From NCBI RefSeq assembly GCF_014651075.1, contig NZ_BMWE01000003.1, positions 372,001 to 436,000 on the forward strand: a stretch of DNA of 64,000 nucleotides, given 5' to 3'. The translations under genes and the position numbers were made by a program. The stretch comes from Streptomyces djakartensis. GTDB taxonomy: Bacteria > Actinomycetota > Actinomycetes > Streptomycetales > Streptomycetaceae. Shown piece by piece: positions 1-9,694 of the stretch; position 1 is the first letter of the stretch; every line of letters starts with the position of its first letter. Under the pieces are notes generated by a model, which saw nothing but the letters and a program-made list of their open reading frames with translations, searched no databases and was not told where the DNA came from.

Positions 1-565
1 CGGCCATCGCCGCGAACAGCAGCGTCGAGTCGATGCCCTCGAAGGCCTTCGCGAAGTCGGCGGAGGTGCCGCCCGGGCCGGTCACGTGTACGGCCAGCCC
101 GGCCCCGCTCTCCCCGACGTCCTCCCGGATGGAGTCGACGGCGGGCGAGATCCGCTCCCAGCCCTTCTCGTCCATCATGATCGGCACGAGCACCTGCGCC
201 GCCCGCGGATCGGCCTGCCGGTCGAACACGGGCCCCCGGGTCTGCGCCCCGATGATGCCGTGGTCCCGCAGCTCCTTGAGCTGCCGCACGTCCTCGGCGA
301 TGCGGGCCCGGTCCGGGGCGGTCAGCCCGCTGTCCCGGGCGTAGATCACCACCGCCGGGATCTGCTCGGGCCGGAAGTCCTCGGAGATCTCCAGCACCTG
401 CGTGGACTCCGCGGACCCCGGCAGCCAGGACGCGGCGTCGTTGTCCTGGGCGTCGGTGAGCTTCATGGCGAACGGCGCCGCGACGAACAGCACCACCAGC
501 CACAGCACGAGCACCAGCCACTTGGCCCGCCGCCCGCAGACGAGATGCGCGACGCCCTGCTTCAT
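1..565 (-). CDS. MMPL/RND-family membrane transporter, N-terminal part
   Basis: The gene starts at an ATG (complement of 563-565) and runs out of the window, so only about 188 N-terminal residues are visible. They begin MKQGVAHLVCGRRAKWLVLV, a short basic cytoplasmic segment leading into one hydrophobic membrane helix (about residues 15-32). A long hydrophilic extracytoplasmic region follows (NDAASWLPGSAES, then VVIYARDSGL). This is the standard N-terminus of actinobacterial MMPL proteins, which export lipids or small molecules using proton motive force. The permease helices and the paired second half lie outside the window, so the substrate cannot be judged. It is transcribed divergently from rpe across about 155 bp. 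Confidence 0.85.
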   Translation of the reverse strand, partial: MKQGVAHLVCGRRAKWLVLVLWLVVLFVAAPFAMKLTDAQDNDAASWLPGSAESTQVLEISEDFRPEQIPAVVIYARDSGLTAPDRARIAEDVRQLKELRDHGIIGAQTRGPVFDRQADPRAAQVLVPIMMDEKGWERISPAVDSIREDVGESGAGLAVHVTGPGGTSADFAKAFEGIDSTLLFAAMA

Positions 566-720
566 GGCCACCCCCTCCGCAGAAGCGCCCCGCAAGGGGC
601 GCGGGCCGGTGACATCTGCGGCTCCGCCGCGTGGGCGCGAGCAAGCACCCACGGCCCGCAGCCAACAGACCACCGGGGACCGATGCCCGCAACCCCCGGA
701 GGGCATGGCAGTCTTAGGAC

Positions 721-1407
721 ATGGCCGTGCAGATCAACCCCAGCATCCTGTCCGCCGACTTCGCCCGCCTCGCGGACCAGGCGAAGGCCGTGGAGGGAGC
801 CGACTGGCTCCACGTCGACGTCATGGACAACCATTTCGTCCCGAACCTCACGCTCGGTGTGCCGGTCGTAGAGTCGCTGGCCCGTGCGACGGACACTCCG
901 CTGGACTGCCACCTGATGATCGAGGCCCCCGATCGCTGGGCGCCCCAGTACGTGGAGGCGGGGGCCGGTTCCGTCACCTTCCACGTCGAGGCCGCCGCCG
1001 CCCCGGTCCGGCTCGCCCGGGAGATCCGTGCCAAGGGCGCCCGCGCCTCCATGGCGCTGAAGCCCGCGACCCCGATCGAGCCGTACGAGGACCTGCTCCC
1101 CGAGCTCGACATGCTGCTGATCATGACGGTCGAACCGGGCTTCGGGGGACAGGCCTTCCTCGACATCATGCTTCCCAAGATTCGCCGCACCCGCGAGTTG
1201 ATCAGCAAGCACGGACTGGAGCTCTGGCTCCAGGTGGACGGCGGAGTGTCGGCTTCCACCATCGAGCGTTGCGCGGACGCCGGGGCCGACGTCTTCGTGG
1301 CCGGATCGGCGGTCTACGGGGCAAACGACCCGGCAGAGGCGGTACGTGCACTACGCACACAGGCGGAGGCGACGACGGCCAAGGCCTCCTGGGCCTGCGA
1401 CCACTGA
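721..1407 (+). CDS. rpe: Ribulose-phosphate 3-epimerase
   Basis: This cytoplasmic enzyme interconverts D-ribulose 5-phosphate and D-xylulose 5-phosphate in the pentose phosphate pathway. The 228 residues match the usual length of the TIM-barrel family. Visible signatures are [10 protein letters not shown] at the N-terminus, the metal/active-site segments [12 protein letters not shown] and DCHLMI, the catalytic loop [10 protein letters not shown], and the phosphate-binding DGG and AGSAVYG segments near the C-terminus. The start is the ATG at 721 (MAVQINPS). It is separated by about 78 bp from the downstream SorC/DeoR-type regulator, which may belong to the same sugar-phosphate context, but the sequence does not prove co-transcription. 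Confidence 0.97.
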   Translation: MAVQINPSILSADFARLADQAKAVEGADWLHVDVMDNHFVPNLTLGVPVVESLARATDTPLDCHLMIEAPDRWAPQYVEAGAGSVTFHVEAAAAPVRLAREIRAKGARASMALKPATPIEPYEDLLPELDMLLIMTVEPGFGGQAFLDIMLPKIRRTRELISKHGLELWLQVDGGVSASTIERCADAGADVFVAGSAVYGANDPAEAVRALRTQAEATTAKASWACDH

Positions 1408-1485
1408 GCCACAGCCAAGTGAACGGCTCCGATCAGGGCTGATCAAGCGCGCCGGATCTGCAAGGATGAACGGCGAATCCAGAGT

Positions 1486-2529
1486 GTGAACAGCAGTGAG
1501 GAGATCGCCGTGTCGGGTATGTCGGCGGGCCGGTCAGCCATGCGGATGGGACCCGCTGAGCTGGTGCAGGCGGCGGCCATGGCCCGCCGCTTCTACCTCG
1601 AGGGCAAGTCCAAGATCCAGATCGCGGAGGAGTTCGGCGTCAGCCGCTTCAAGGTGGCCCGGGTCCTGGAGACCGCCCTCGAACGGGATCTCGTGCGCAT
1701 CGAGATCCGTGTGCCCGCCGAGCTGGACGCGGATCGCTCGGACGCGCTCCGTGCCCGCTACGGCCTCAGGCACGCCGTCGTGGTCGAGTCCCCGGCCGAG
1801 GCCGAGGAGACGCCCGACCCCGAGAACCTGGGAGAGGTGGCCGCCGACCTGCTCGGCGAACTGGTCGACGAAGGTGACGTCCTGGGCCTGGCCTGGGGCC
1901 GCTCCACCATCCACATGGCGGCGGCGCTCGACCGGCTGCCGCCGTGCACGGTGGTGCAGCTGACGGGCGTGTACGACGCCGGGACCGCCGAGCGCGGTTC
2001 GGTCGAGGCCGTACGCCGCGCCGCCCAGGTGTCCGGGGGCGACGCCCACCCCATCTACGCCCCGATGCTGCTGCCCGACGCGGCCACGGCCTCGGCGCTG
2101 CGCAACCAGACGGGCATCGCCCGGGCCTTCGAGCACTTCGACAAGGTCACCGTCGCCTGTGTCTCCATCGGCTCCTGGGAGCCGGGCATCTCCACGGTGC
2201 ACGACATGCTCAGTGACGAGGAGCGCGCGCACTACGCCTCCCTCGGTGTCGCCGCCGAGATGTCGGCGCACCTCTTCGACGCCGAGGGCCGCCGGGTCGG
2301 CCGCGACCTGGGCGAGCGGTGCATCACCGTCAAGGCCGACCAGCTGCGCCGGATCCCCGAGGTCGTCGCGATCGCGGGCGGGCAGCGCAAGGGGCCCGCG
2401 ATCGACGCGGTGCTGCGCTCCGGGCTGGTCACCAGCCTGGTGACGGACACCTCGGCCGCGGACTACCTGATGACGGCGGGCCCGCCGCCGAAGTCCGCGC
2501 TCAACCGGGCCGACCCGGACGGAGTCTGA
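1486..2529 (+). CDS. SorC/DeoR-type sugar-binding transcriptional regulator
   Basis: A 347-residue cytoplasmic transcription factor. Residues about 24-75 form a helix-turn-helix (RRFYLEGKSKIQIAEEFGVS then RFKVARVLETALERDLVRI). The rest is a SorC-type sugar-phosphate-binding domain, with segments such as LAWGRSTIHMAAALD and the C-terminal VAIAGGQRKGPAIDAVLRSG. Proteins of this class bind a phosphorylated sugar and repress or activate carbohydrate genes. The start at GTG 1486 gives MNSSEEIAVSG; an internal ATG at 1519 (MSAGRSAMRMG) is an alternative. The ligand is unknown; adjacency to rpe suggests a pentose phosphate, which is inference. The barstar-like gene begins 3 nt after its stop, so the two are probably cotranscribed. 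Confidence 0.9.
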   Translation: MNSSEEIAVSGMSAGRSAMRMGPAELVQAAAMARRFYLEGKSKIQIAEEFGVSRFKVARVLETALERDLVRIEIRVPAELDADRSDALRARYGLRHAVVVESPAEAEETPDPENLGEVAADLLGELVDEGDVLGLAWGRSTIHMAAALDRLPPCTVVQLTGVYDAGTAERGSVEAVRRAAQVSGGDAHPIYAPMLLPDAATASALRNQTGIARAFEHFDKVTVACVSIGSWEPGISTVHDMLSDEERAHYASLGVAAEMSAHLFDAEGRRVGRDLGERCITVKADQLRRIPEVVAIAGGQRKGPAIDAVLRSGLVTSLVTDTSAADYLMTAGPPPKSALNRADPDGV

Positions 2530-2532
2530 CGC

Positions 2533-2904
2533 GTGGTCCAGTCGCACGGGGTGCCGGACGACCCGGCGGGCCGGATCGTGATCGTCCTGGACCTCGACGG
2601 GGTCACGGACAAGGCGGGCCTCATGGACCGCTGCGCCCGTGACCTGGCGCTGCCCGAGTGGTTCGGCCGCGACTGGGACGCCCTCGCCGACAGCCTGTCC
2701 GACCCCGCCCTGTGGCCCGAGGGCGCTCAGGAGCGGGGGCTGCTGGTCGTCGTCGTGGGCTGGCGGACGTACGCCGCGACACGGCCCGAGGAGTGGCAGG
2801 TCGCCGAGGAGATCTTCGCCGAGGCGACGGACCGGGGGCCGGGCCTCTTCGTGACCCTCGGCCTTGGAGAATCCTCCAAGCAGGGCCCTGACCAGCCTGG
2901 ATGA
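2533..2904 (+). CDS. Barstar-family protein (ribonuclease inhibitor fold)
   Basis: A 123-residue acidic protein beginning at GTG 2533. The barstar core is visible: an initial beta strand (IVIVLDLDGVTDKAGLM), then the helix and loop DLALPEWFGRDWDALADSL, in which the W-x-G-R/x-N/D-W-D-A-L pattern is diagnostic, then the strand GLLVVVVGW. Barstars bind and inhibit extracellular guanyl-specific RNases (barnase, RNase Sa) inside the producing cell. No RNase gene is visible nearby, so the partner must be elsewhere or the protein has another role. It follows the SorC/DeoR-type regulator by 3 nt. The C-terminal tail (about residues 105-123) is polar and probably disordered. Confidence 0.85.
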   Translation: MVQSHGVPDDPAGRIVIVLDLDGVTDKAGLMDRCARDLALPEWFGRDWDALADSLSDPALWPEGAQERGLLVVVVGWRTYAATRPEEWQVAEEIFAEATDRGPGLFVTLGLGESSKQGPDQPG

Positions 2905-4455
<1,551 letters not shown>

Positions 4456-4477
4456 CGCTCCCCGGCGTCGCGTCGTC

Positions 4478-4514
4478 GGCCCCCGTCGACCCGCTCCGCG
4501 GGAACGCGGGGGCC
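4478..4514 (+). terminator. Putative hairpin terminator after guaB1
   Basis: The arms ggcccccg (4478-4485) and cgggggcc (4507-4514) are perfect complements. The loop also contains a small ccgc/gcgg helix. There is no T-run, which is common for Streptomyces terminators. It lies 23 nt after the guaB1 stop. Confidence 0.55.
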
Positions 4515-4565
4515 GTTCCGTGTGCTCACCGGCGTGGTCGTCAGGGCCTCGTCGAAGTGGTCTCG

Positions 4566-4682
4566 CGCAACGGTCGACACGCCTACCGCAACGAAAAGTC
4601 ACGGAGCGCGGAGCAACGCAATGATCTTGCGGGGATGCGCAAGGTTGCTGCATTTCACCAGCAACGCCAATCCTCGTAGGCT
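4566..4682 (+). promoter_or_regulatory. CGCAACG-box cluster and promoter of the amino-acid permease
   Basis: In the 330-bp gap between guaB1 and the permease, cgcaacg occurs at 4566-4572 and 4587-4593 (21 bp apart, two helical turns). Related gcaacg copies lie at 4613-4618 and 4661-4666, with an inverted ttgcg at 4627-4631 and gcgcaag at 4638-4644. A candidate -10 TAGGCT at 4677-4682 with TTTCAC 18 bp upstream would place the boxes around and upstream of the -35. The same heptamer is repeated upstream of the nitrilase gene at 8713-8772. Phased repeats are typical of Lrp/AsnC octamers, and an Lrp gene is the second gene of this transcription unit. Confidence 0.5.
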
Positions 4683-4785
4683 GTCGCCTCGTACGTGGCG
4701 TGGCGGGGACTCCGCTAGGTGGTCCCTGCTCAAGGGTGCTGCCGGTCCCTGCCGCCCTGACCGGCAGCGATGAAGGAGCCAGCGC

Positions 4786-6255
4786 GTGCTCGACCAAGGC
4801 GCACCCCCGCAGAACCCAGGCCAGACCGCCGTATCCGCCTCCCCTGGCATCGGCGCGCGCCTCATGCGTCGTAAGCCCGTGGAACGCCTGGTCGCCGAGG
4901 GCGGCCAGGGCGAGGGAGGGTCGCTGCGGCGCTCCCTCGGGCTGTGGCAGCTCACCATGATCAGCATCGGTGCCACCCTCGGCACCGGCATCTTCGTCGT
5001 CCTCGGCGAGGCCGTCCCCAAGGCGGGACCGGCCGTCACGCTCGCCTTCGTCATCGCCGGTCTGACCGCCCTGTTCTCGGCCCTGTCCTACGCCGAGCTC
5101 GCGGGCACCATCCCGGTCTCCGGCTCCTCGTACTCGTATGCGTACGCAACGATGGGCGAGCTGATCGCCTGGATCTGCGGCTGGTGCCTGGTCCTGGAGT
5201 ACGGCGTCTCGGTCGCCGCCGTCGCCGTCGGCTGGGGCGAATACCTCAACGAGCTGCTCGACGGGACGATAGGCGTCACCATCCCGGCGGCCCTCTCCGC
5301 TCCGCCCGGCGACGGCGGTGTCTTCAACCTGCCGGCGCTGATCGTCGTCCTCCTCGCCATGGCGTTCCTGCTGGGCGGCGCCCGCGAGTCCGCCCGCGCC
5401 AACACCGTCATGGTCATCGTCAAGATCGGCGCCCTGGTGCTGTTCTGCGCCATCGGCGTGCAGGGTTTCCGCTCCGGCAACTACGAGAACTTCATGCCGC
5501 TCGGCATGGCCGGTGTGAGCGCCGCGGGAGCGACCCTGTTCTTCTCCTACATCGGCTTCGACGCCGCGTCCACCGCCGGTGAGGAGGCGAAGAACGCCCA
5601 GCGCGACCTGCCCCGCGCGATCATGCTGTCGCTGGTCATCGTCACCGCCCTGTACGTGCTCGTCGCGGCCGTCGCGGTCGGCGCCAAGCCCTGGAAGAAC
5701 TTCACCGACTCCGAGGCCGCCCTCGCCCAGATCATGCGCGAGGTCACCGGACAGACGTTCTGGGGCACCCTGCTGGCGTTCTGCGCCGTCATCGCCATCG
5801 CGAGCGTCGTCCTGACCGTGCTGTACGGCCAGACCCGCGTCCTGTTCGCCATGTCCCGCGACGGACTGGTGCCCAAGGTCTTCGCCAAGGTCAACCCGAA
5901 GACCGGCACGCCTCGCGCCAACACCCTGATCGTGTCCCTGTTCTGCGGTGTCCTGGCCGCCGCGATCCCGCTCGGGCAGCTCGCCGACGCCACCAGCATC
6001 GGCACCCTGTTCGCCTTCGCGCTGGTCAACGTGGCCGTCGTGGTGCTGCGCCGGACCCGGCCGGACATGCCCCGTACCTTCCGGGTGCCGCTCTCCCCGG
6101 TCCTGCCCGCCGTGGGCTTCGGCTTCTGCCTGTGGATGATGGGCAGCCTGCCGGCCATCACCTGGGTGGTCTTCGGTGTCTGGATGGCCGCCGGGCTCGT
6201 GTTCTACTTCGGGTACGGCTACCGCCGTTCCCGACTGGCACCATCCGAGAAGTGA
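4786..6255 (+). CDS. APC-superfamily amino-acid permease
   Basis: A 489-residue inner-membrane transporter with about 12 membrane helices. The first helix carries the APC signature MISIGATLGTGIFVVLGEAV (residues about 57-76). Another family-typical segment is FFSYIGFDAASTAGEEAKNAQ in the helix 6 region, as in cationic amino-acid transporters. The start is GTG 4786, preceded by aaggag at a suitable distance. The cytoplasmic N-terminal tail of about 50 residues is long but common in Streptomyces homologues. It is followed after 10 nt by an Lrp-type regulator, which suggests uptake controlled by an amino-acid sensor. The pairing with an amino-acid monooxygenase module a few kb downstream suggests lysine, arginine or an aromatic amino acid as substrate; that is inference. 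Confidence 0.9.
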   Translation: MLDQGAPPQNPGQTAVSASPGIGARLMRRKPVERLVAEGGQGEGGSLRRSLGLWQLTMISIGATLGTGIFVVLGEAVPKAGPAVTLAFVIAGLTALFSALSYAELAGTIPVSGSSYSYAYATMGELIAWICGWCLVLEYGVSVAAVAVGWGEYLNELLDGTIGVTIPAALSAPPGDGGVFNLPALIVVLLAMAFLLGGARESARANTVMVIVKIGALVLFCAIGVQGFRSGNYENFMPLGMAGVSAAGATLFFSYIGFDAASTAGEEAKNAQRDLPRAIMLSLVIVTALYVLVAAVAVGAKPWKNFTDSEAALAQIMREVTGQTFWGTLLAFCAVIAIASVVLTVLYGQTRVLFAMSRDGLVPKVFAKVNPKTGTPRANTLIVSLFCGVLAAAIPLGQLADATSIGTLFAFALVNVAVVVLRRTRPDMPRTFRVPLSPVLPAVGFGFCLWMMGSLPAITWVVFGVWMAAGLVFYFGYGYRRSRLAPSEK

Positions 6256-6265
6256 CCAACTCACT

Positions 6266-6718
6266 GTGCTGAACGATCTCGACGAACGCATCGTGCACGC
6301 CCTCGCCGAGGACGCCCGCCGCTCCTACGCCGACATCGGCCAACTGGTCGGCCTGTCCGCGCCCGCCGTGAAACGGCGCGTGGACCGGCTGCGCGCCACC
6401 GGAGCCATCACCGGCTTCACCGTACGGGTGGACCCGGGCGCCCTCGGCTGGGAGACGGAGGGGTTCGTCGAGATCTACTGCCGCGGCAACACCTCCCCGG
6501 AGACCATCCAGCGGGGGCTGGAGCGCTACCAGGAGGTCGTGGCCGCCTCCACCGTCACCGGGGACGCGGACGCGATCGCCCAGGTCTTCGCCTCCGACAT
6601 GCGGCACTTCGAACGGGTCCTGGAGAGGATCGCCGGGGAGCCGTTCGTCGAGCGGACCAAGTCCGTGCTCGTCCTGTCGCCGCTGCTGCGGCGCTTCTCG
6701 TCGGGATCGCCCACGTAA
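6266..6718 (+). CDS. Lrp/AsnC-family transcriptional regulator
   Basis: A 150-residue DNA-binding protein from GTG 6266 (VLNDLDERIVHALAEDARRS), 10 nt after the permease stop. The helix-turn-helix is SYADIGQLVGLSAPAVKRRVDRL (about residues 20-42). The C-terminal RAM/AsnC effector domain starts near ITGFTVRVDPGALG and contains the family-typical VTGDADAIAQVF. Lrp-type octamers bind amino acids and wrap phased sites. The CGCAACG repeats upstream of the permease, and their counterparts before the nitrilase gene, are natural candidate targets. An in-frame ATG at 6176 lies inside the permease gene and gives no conserved sequence, so it was rejected. Confidence 0.92.
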   Translation: MLNDLDERIVHALAEDARRSYADIGQLVGLSAPAVKRRVDRLRATGAITGFTVRVDPGALGWETEGFVEIYCRGNTSPETIQRGLERYQEVVAASTVTGDADAIAQVFASDMRHFERVLERIAGEPFVERTKSVLVLSPLLRRFSSGSPT

Positions 6719-6854
6719 TCCACGGGACGATCCGCCGGTCAGCCCTTAGCATCGGGGGCATGACCTGGCGACATTGATCCACCAGCCGCGCCTCCCGAGG
6801 GCCGCCTCGGACGCCGTACCTCCGGCATCCGATCCGTCCCCGCGGGAAGGCCTC

Positions 6855-8051
6855 ATGACAGTCTCACCCACACGCGTGACCGCCACCGGCGTCCGCCGGC
6901 TGACGGTCACGCTGTACGGCTACGCGTTCCTCGACGACTTCGTCCTGCTCTATCCGGTGTACGCGCTGCTGTTCGCCGGCACCGGCATGTCGCTCTGGCA
7001 GATCTCCTCGCTTTTCGCCCTGTGGTCGATCACGTCAGTCGTACTGGAGGTGCCCTCCGGTGCCTGGGCCGACGCGGTGTCGCGTCGCCGGCTGCTGTGG
7101 ACCGGCCCGCTGCTCACCGCCGCCGGCTTCGCGCTGTGGGTGGTTCTCCCCTCCTACGGGGCCTTCGCGATCGGCTTCGTCCTGTGGGGCGCGGGCGGGG
7201 CGCTCGGCTCCGGCGCGCTGGAGGCTCTGGTCTACGACGAGCTGGACCGGCTCGGCGCCGCCGGCCGGTACGCGCGGGTCATGGGCCGGGCCCGGGCCGC
7301 GCGGCTGCTGGGCACCGTGGCCGCCACCGGTCTCGCGGGGCCCGTCCTCGCCGAGGGGGGTTACGCGGCCGTCGGCGCCGCCAGCTTCCTGGCCTGTGTG
7401 CTGACCGCCGTCACCGCGACCCGGTTCCCCGAGCACCGGGCGCGGCCGGAGACCGCCCGCCCCGGCTGGGCGACGACCCTGCGGACCGGACTCGCCGAGG
7501 TGCGCGGGGACCGTTCGGTGCGTGGCGCTCTGCTGCTGGTCCCGGCGGTGGCCGCGGTGTGGGGCGCGCTCGACGAGTACACCCCGCTGCTGGTCCGGGA
7601 CACCGGCGTCGCCGAGGCGACGGTGCCCTACCTGATCATGGCGATCTGGGCCGGCGTCACCGTCGGCAGCCTCCTGGCCGGACCGGCCGAACGCCTCGGC
7701 ACGAGGGGGCTCGCGGCACTGATCGCGGGCGCCGCGCTCGCCCTGGCCGTCGGCGCCGTGTCGCGCTCCCTGGCCGGCATCGCCCTCCTGAGCCTCGCCT
7801 TCGCCGGTTTCCAGCTGGCCGAGGTACTCGCCGACGCCCGCCTCCAGCACCGTGTCGAGGAGTCCCGAAGGGCCACGCTCACCTCGGTGGCGAGCCTGGT
7901 CACCGAGCTGGCCACCGTCGCCACGTTCGGCGTGTACGCGCTGCTCGGCAGGGGCATGCCGCACAGCACGGTCTTCGCCGTGCTGGCGGTTCCCTACCTG
8001 GTGACAGCCCTGGCGCTGGCTAGAGCTCGGGCTGCCACGGCACGACCGTGA
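6855..8051 (+). CDS. MFS transporter
   Basis: A 398-residue polytopic membrane protein with about 12 predicted helices. The MFS motif between helices 2 and 3 is visible as VVLEVPSGAWADAVSRRRLL. The start at ATG 6855 is preceded by gggaagg; an in-frame ATG at 6774 adds a proline-rich non-hydrophobic stretch and is unlikely. This subgroup is annotated only as drug or small-molecule MFS and the substrate is unknown. Its 3' end overlaps the convergent secreted-protein gene by 32 bp. Confidence 0.85.
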   Translation: MTVSPTRVTATGVRRLTVTLYGYAFLDDFVLLYPVYALLFAGTGMSLWQISSLFALWSITSVVLEVPSGAWADAVSRRRLLWTGPLLTAAGFALWVVLPSYGAFAIGFVLWGAGGALGSGALEALVYDELDRLGAAGRYARVMGRARAARLLGTVAATGLAGPVLAEGGYAAVGAASFLACVLTAVTATRFPEHRARPETARPGWATTLRTGLAEVRGDRSVRGALLLVPAVAAVWGALDEYTPLLVRDTGVAEATVPYLIMAIWAGVTVGSLLAGPAERLGTRGLAALIAGAALALAVGAVSRSLAGIALLSLAFAGFQLAEVLADARLQHRVEESRRATLTSVASLVTELATVATFGVYALLGRGMPHSTVFAVLAVPYLVTALALARARAATARP

Positions 8052-8556
8052 AGTCGCCCGTCCCCTTCTCGACCTTCTCGAAGGGGGCGGAGCTGACGCA
8101 CTTCGGCGGCTCGTTCCCCTCACTGGGACTGCCCGTCGCGGCCCAGCTGTAGCCGAGCCGGTCGTGACGCCCGAGGTCGTGGACGGTGACGCCGACCCGC
8201 CTGCCCTCGGCGCCCGGCAGGTCCGACTCCGTGATCACACCGGAGACGACGGCCACCTTGCCCCCTGTGAGCAAGCAGTCGACCCTGACCTCGGCCCGAG
8301 CGCCCGAGCCGTTCAGGTAGTGGCTGAACTCGAAAGTGCCGGTGGCCTTCGCGGGGTCGGCCTTGTCCCTCGCGGCCAGGTGCGCGTCGAACGAGAAGGT
8401 GATGTCGTCCCCGTCCGAGCGGTACAGCTCGGCGGCGCCGGTGAGGGCCGCGGCCTCCCGCCCCCGGGGCGCGTCCGAGGCGGTCGCGGCCGACGCCACC
8501 CCGGCGGTGAGCAGCAGCGCGGAGCCCAGTACGACGATCTTGGTACGGCGCTTCAT
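8020..8556 (-). CDS. Putative secreted protein
   Basis: A 178-residue protein with a clear Sec signal peptide: basic start MKRRTKIVV, hydrophobic core LGSALLLTAGVA and an Ala-rich cleavage region (SAATASDA, about residue 25-28). The mature part has beta-type segments (DDITFSFDAHLAARDK, GTFEFSHYLNGSG, AEVRVDCLLTGGKVAVVSGV) and two cysteines, C95 and C153, which could form a disulfide. The composition resembles small actinobacterial secreted Repetin-like or lipocalin-like proteins, but no family can be assigned with confidence. It is convergent with, and overlaps, the MFS gene. Confidence 0.75.
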   Translation of the reverse strand: MKRRTKIVVLGSALLLTAGVASAATASDAPRGREAAALTGAAELYRSDGDDITFSFDAHLAARDKADPAKATGTFEFSHYLNGSGARAEVRVDCLLTGGKVAVVSGVITESDLPGAEGRRVGVTVHDLGRHDRLGYSWAATGSPSEGNEPPKCVSSAPFEKVEKGTGDFTVVPWQPEL

Positions 8557-8712
8557 CTCGTTCCTTCCCGCAGGTCGATCGGACAGCCCCTACTCTCGCG
8601 GCCCGGCACGGCCAGGACATCGCGCTGCGGGCGGGACCCCGCCTCCGCCGGACGGCGGAAGGGAGCGGGACGGACCGGGCTTCGAGGAGGAACCGGGATC
8701 CGACTCACGTCG

Positions 8713-8810
8713 CGCAACGAATCGCCGTCCGGCGCCCGGCGCACGCAACGAACCGTTCACCGGCGCGCAACGGCTCCTTCTTGTCCCCCCTGGTCAGCCG
8801 CCCGTACCTT
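8713..8810 (+). promoter_or_regulatory. Triple CGCAACG repeat and promoter upstream of the nitrilase gene
   Basis: Three exact cgcaacg heptamers lie at 8713-8719, 8744-8750 and 8766-8772, with start-to-start spacings of 31 and 22 bp, close to three and two helical turns. A possible promoter follows: TTGTCC at 8781-8786, an 18-bp spacer, and TACCTT at 8805-8810. The boxes would sit just upstream of the -35, where an activator binds. The same heptamer occurs upstream of the permease/Lrp operon. Confidence 0.5.
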
Positions 8811-8855
8811 CTATGTGGCCCCTCCAACCACCCTTCCGCCCGCTGAGGAACACGC

Positions 8856-9644
8856 ATGCGCACCGCCCTGCTCCAGAGCTCCGGCCGCCCCGGCTCGACC
8901 GCCGAGAACCTCAAGGTCCTCGACGAGGCCGCGGGCCGGGCCGCCGCCGCGGGCGCGGGGCTGCTGGTGACGCCGGAGATGTTCCTGACCGGGTACGCGA
9001 TCGGCGACGACATCGGCCGGCTCGCCGAACCCGCCGACGGCGACTGCGCCGACGCGATCGCCGAGACAGCCACCAGGCACGGCCTGGCGATCGCCTACGG
9101 CTACCCTGAGCGGGCCGGCGCGACGGTGTTCAACTCCGCCCAGCTGATCTCAGCGGACGGCACCCGTCTGGCCAACTACCGCAAGACGCACCTCTTTGGC
9201 TGCTTCGAGCGCGACCACTTCACCCCGGGCGACCGGCCGGTGGTCCAGGCGGAGATCGACGGTGTCCGGGTCGGCGTCCTGATCTGCTACGACGTCGAGT
9301 TCCCGGAGAACGTCCGCGCCCACGCCCTCGCCGGGACCGACCTGCTGGTCGTCCCGACGGCGCAGATGCACCCGTTCCAGTTCGTCGCCGAGTCGATGAT
9401 CCCGGTGCGGGCCTTCGAGAACCAGATGTACGTCGCGTACGTCAACCGGGCCGGGCGGGAAGGGGAGTTCGAGTTCGTCGGCCTCTCCACACTCGCGGGG
9501 CCCGACGGGGTCGCCCGCACCCGCGCCGGGCGCGGCGAGGAACTCGTGCTCGCCGACGTCGACCCGGCCTTCCTCGCAGCCTCCCGCGAGACCAACCCGT
9601 ACCTGCGGGACCGGCGCCCCGGCCTGTACCAGTCGCTGATCTGA
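8856..9644 (+). CDS. Nitrilase-superfamily carbon-nitrogen hydrolase (probable omega-amidase of an amino-acid monooxygenase pathway)
   Basis: A 262-residue cytoplasmic amidohydrolase with the complete nitrilase-superfamily catalytic triad: E41 in TPEMF, K110 in YRKTHLFG and C144 in ICYDVEFPE. The length and architecture match short-chain amidases such as DavA (5-aminovaleramidase). The neighbouring gene, 50 nt downstream, encodes a flavin monooxygenase of the type that oxidatively decarboxylates an amino acid to an amide. The pair therefore looks like a two-step route: amino acid to amide with loss of CO2, then amide to acid plus ammonia. Lysine (5-aminovaleramide), arginine (4-guanidinobutyramide) and aromatic amino acids are all possible substrates; the sequence alone does not decide. 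Confidence 0.85.
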   Translation: MRTALLQSSGRPGSTAENLKVLDEAAGRAAAAGAGLLVTPEMFLTGYAIGDDIGRLAEPADGDCADAIAETATRHGLAIAYGYPERAGATVFNSAQLISADGTRLANYRKTHLFGCFERDHFTPGDRPVVQAEIDGVRVGVLICYDVEFPENVRAHALAGTDLLVVPTAQMHPFQFVAESMIPVRAFENQMYVAYVNRAGREGEFEFVGLSTLAGPDGVARTRAGRGEELVLADVDPAFLAASRETNPYLRDRRPGLYQSLI

Positions 9645-9694
9645 CACCCCCCCGAGCTTCCCTCCCGTTCTTTCCTGCAAGGAGTCCGTACCCC

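Noticed and set aside
6774-6854. Upstream start for the MFS gene at 6774
   Set aside because: The extra 27 residues are Pro/Ser-rich and do not resemble an MFS N-terminus; ATG 6855 has a good ribosome-binding site.
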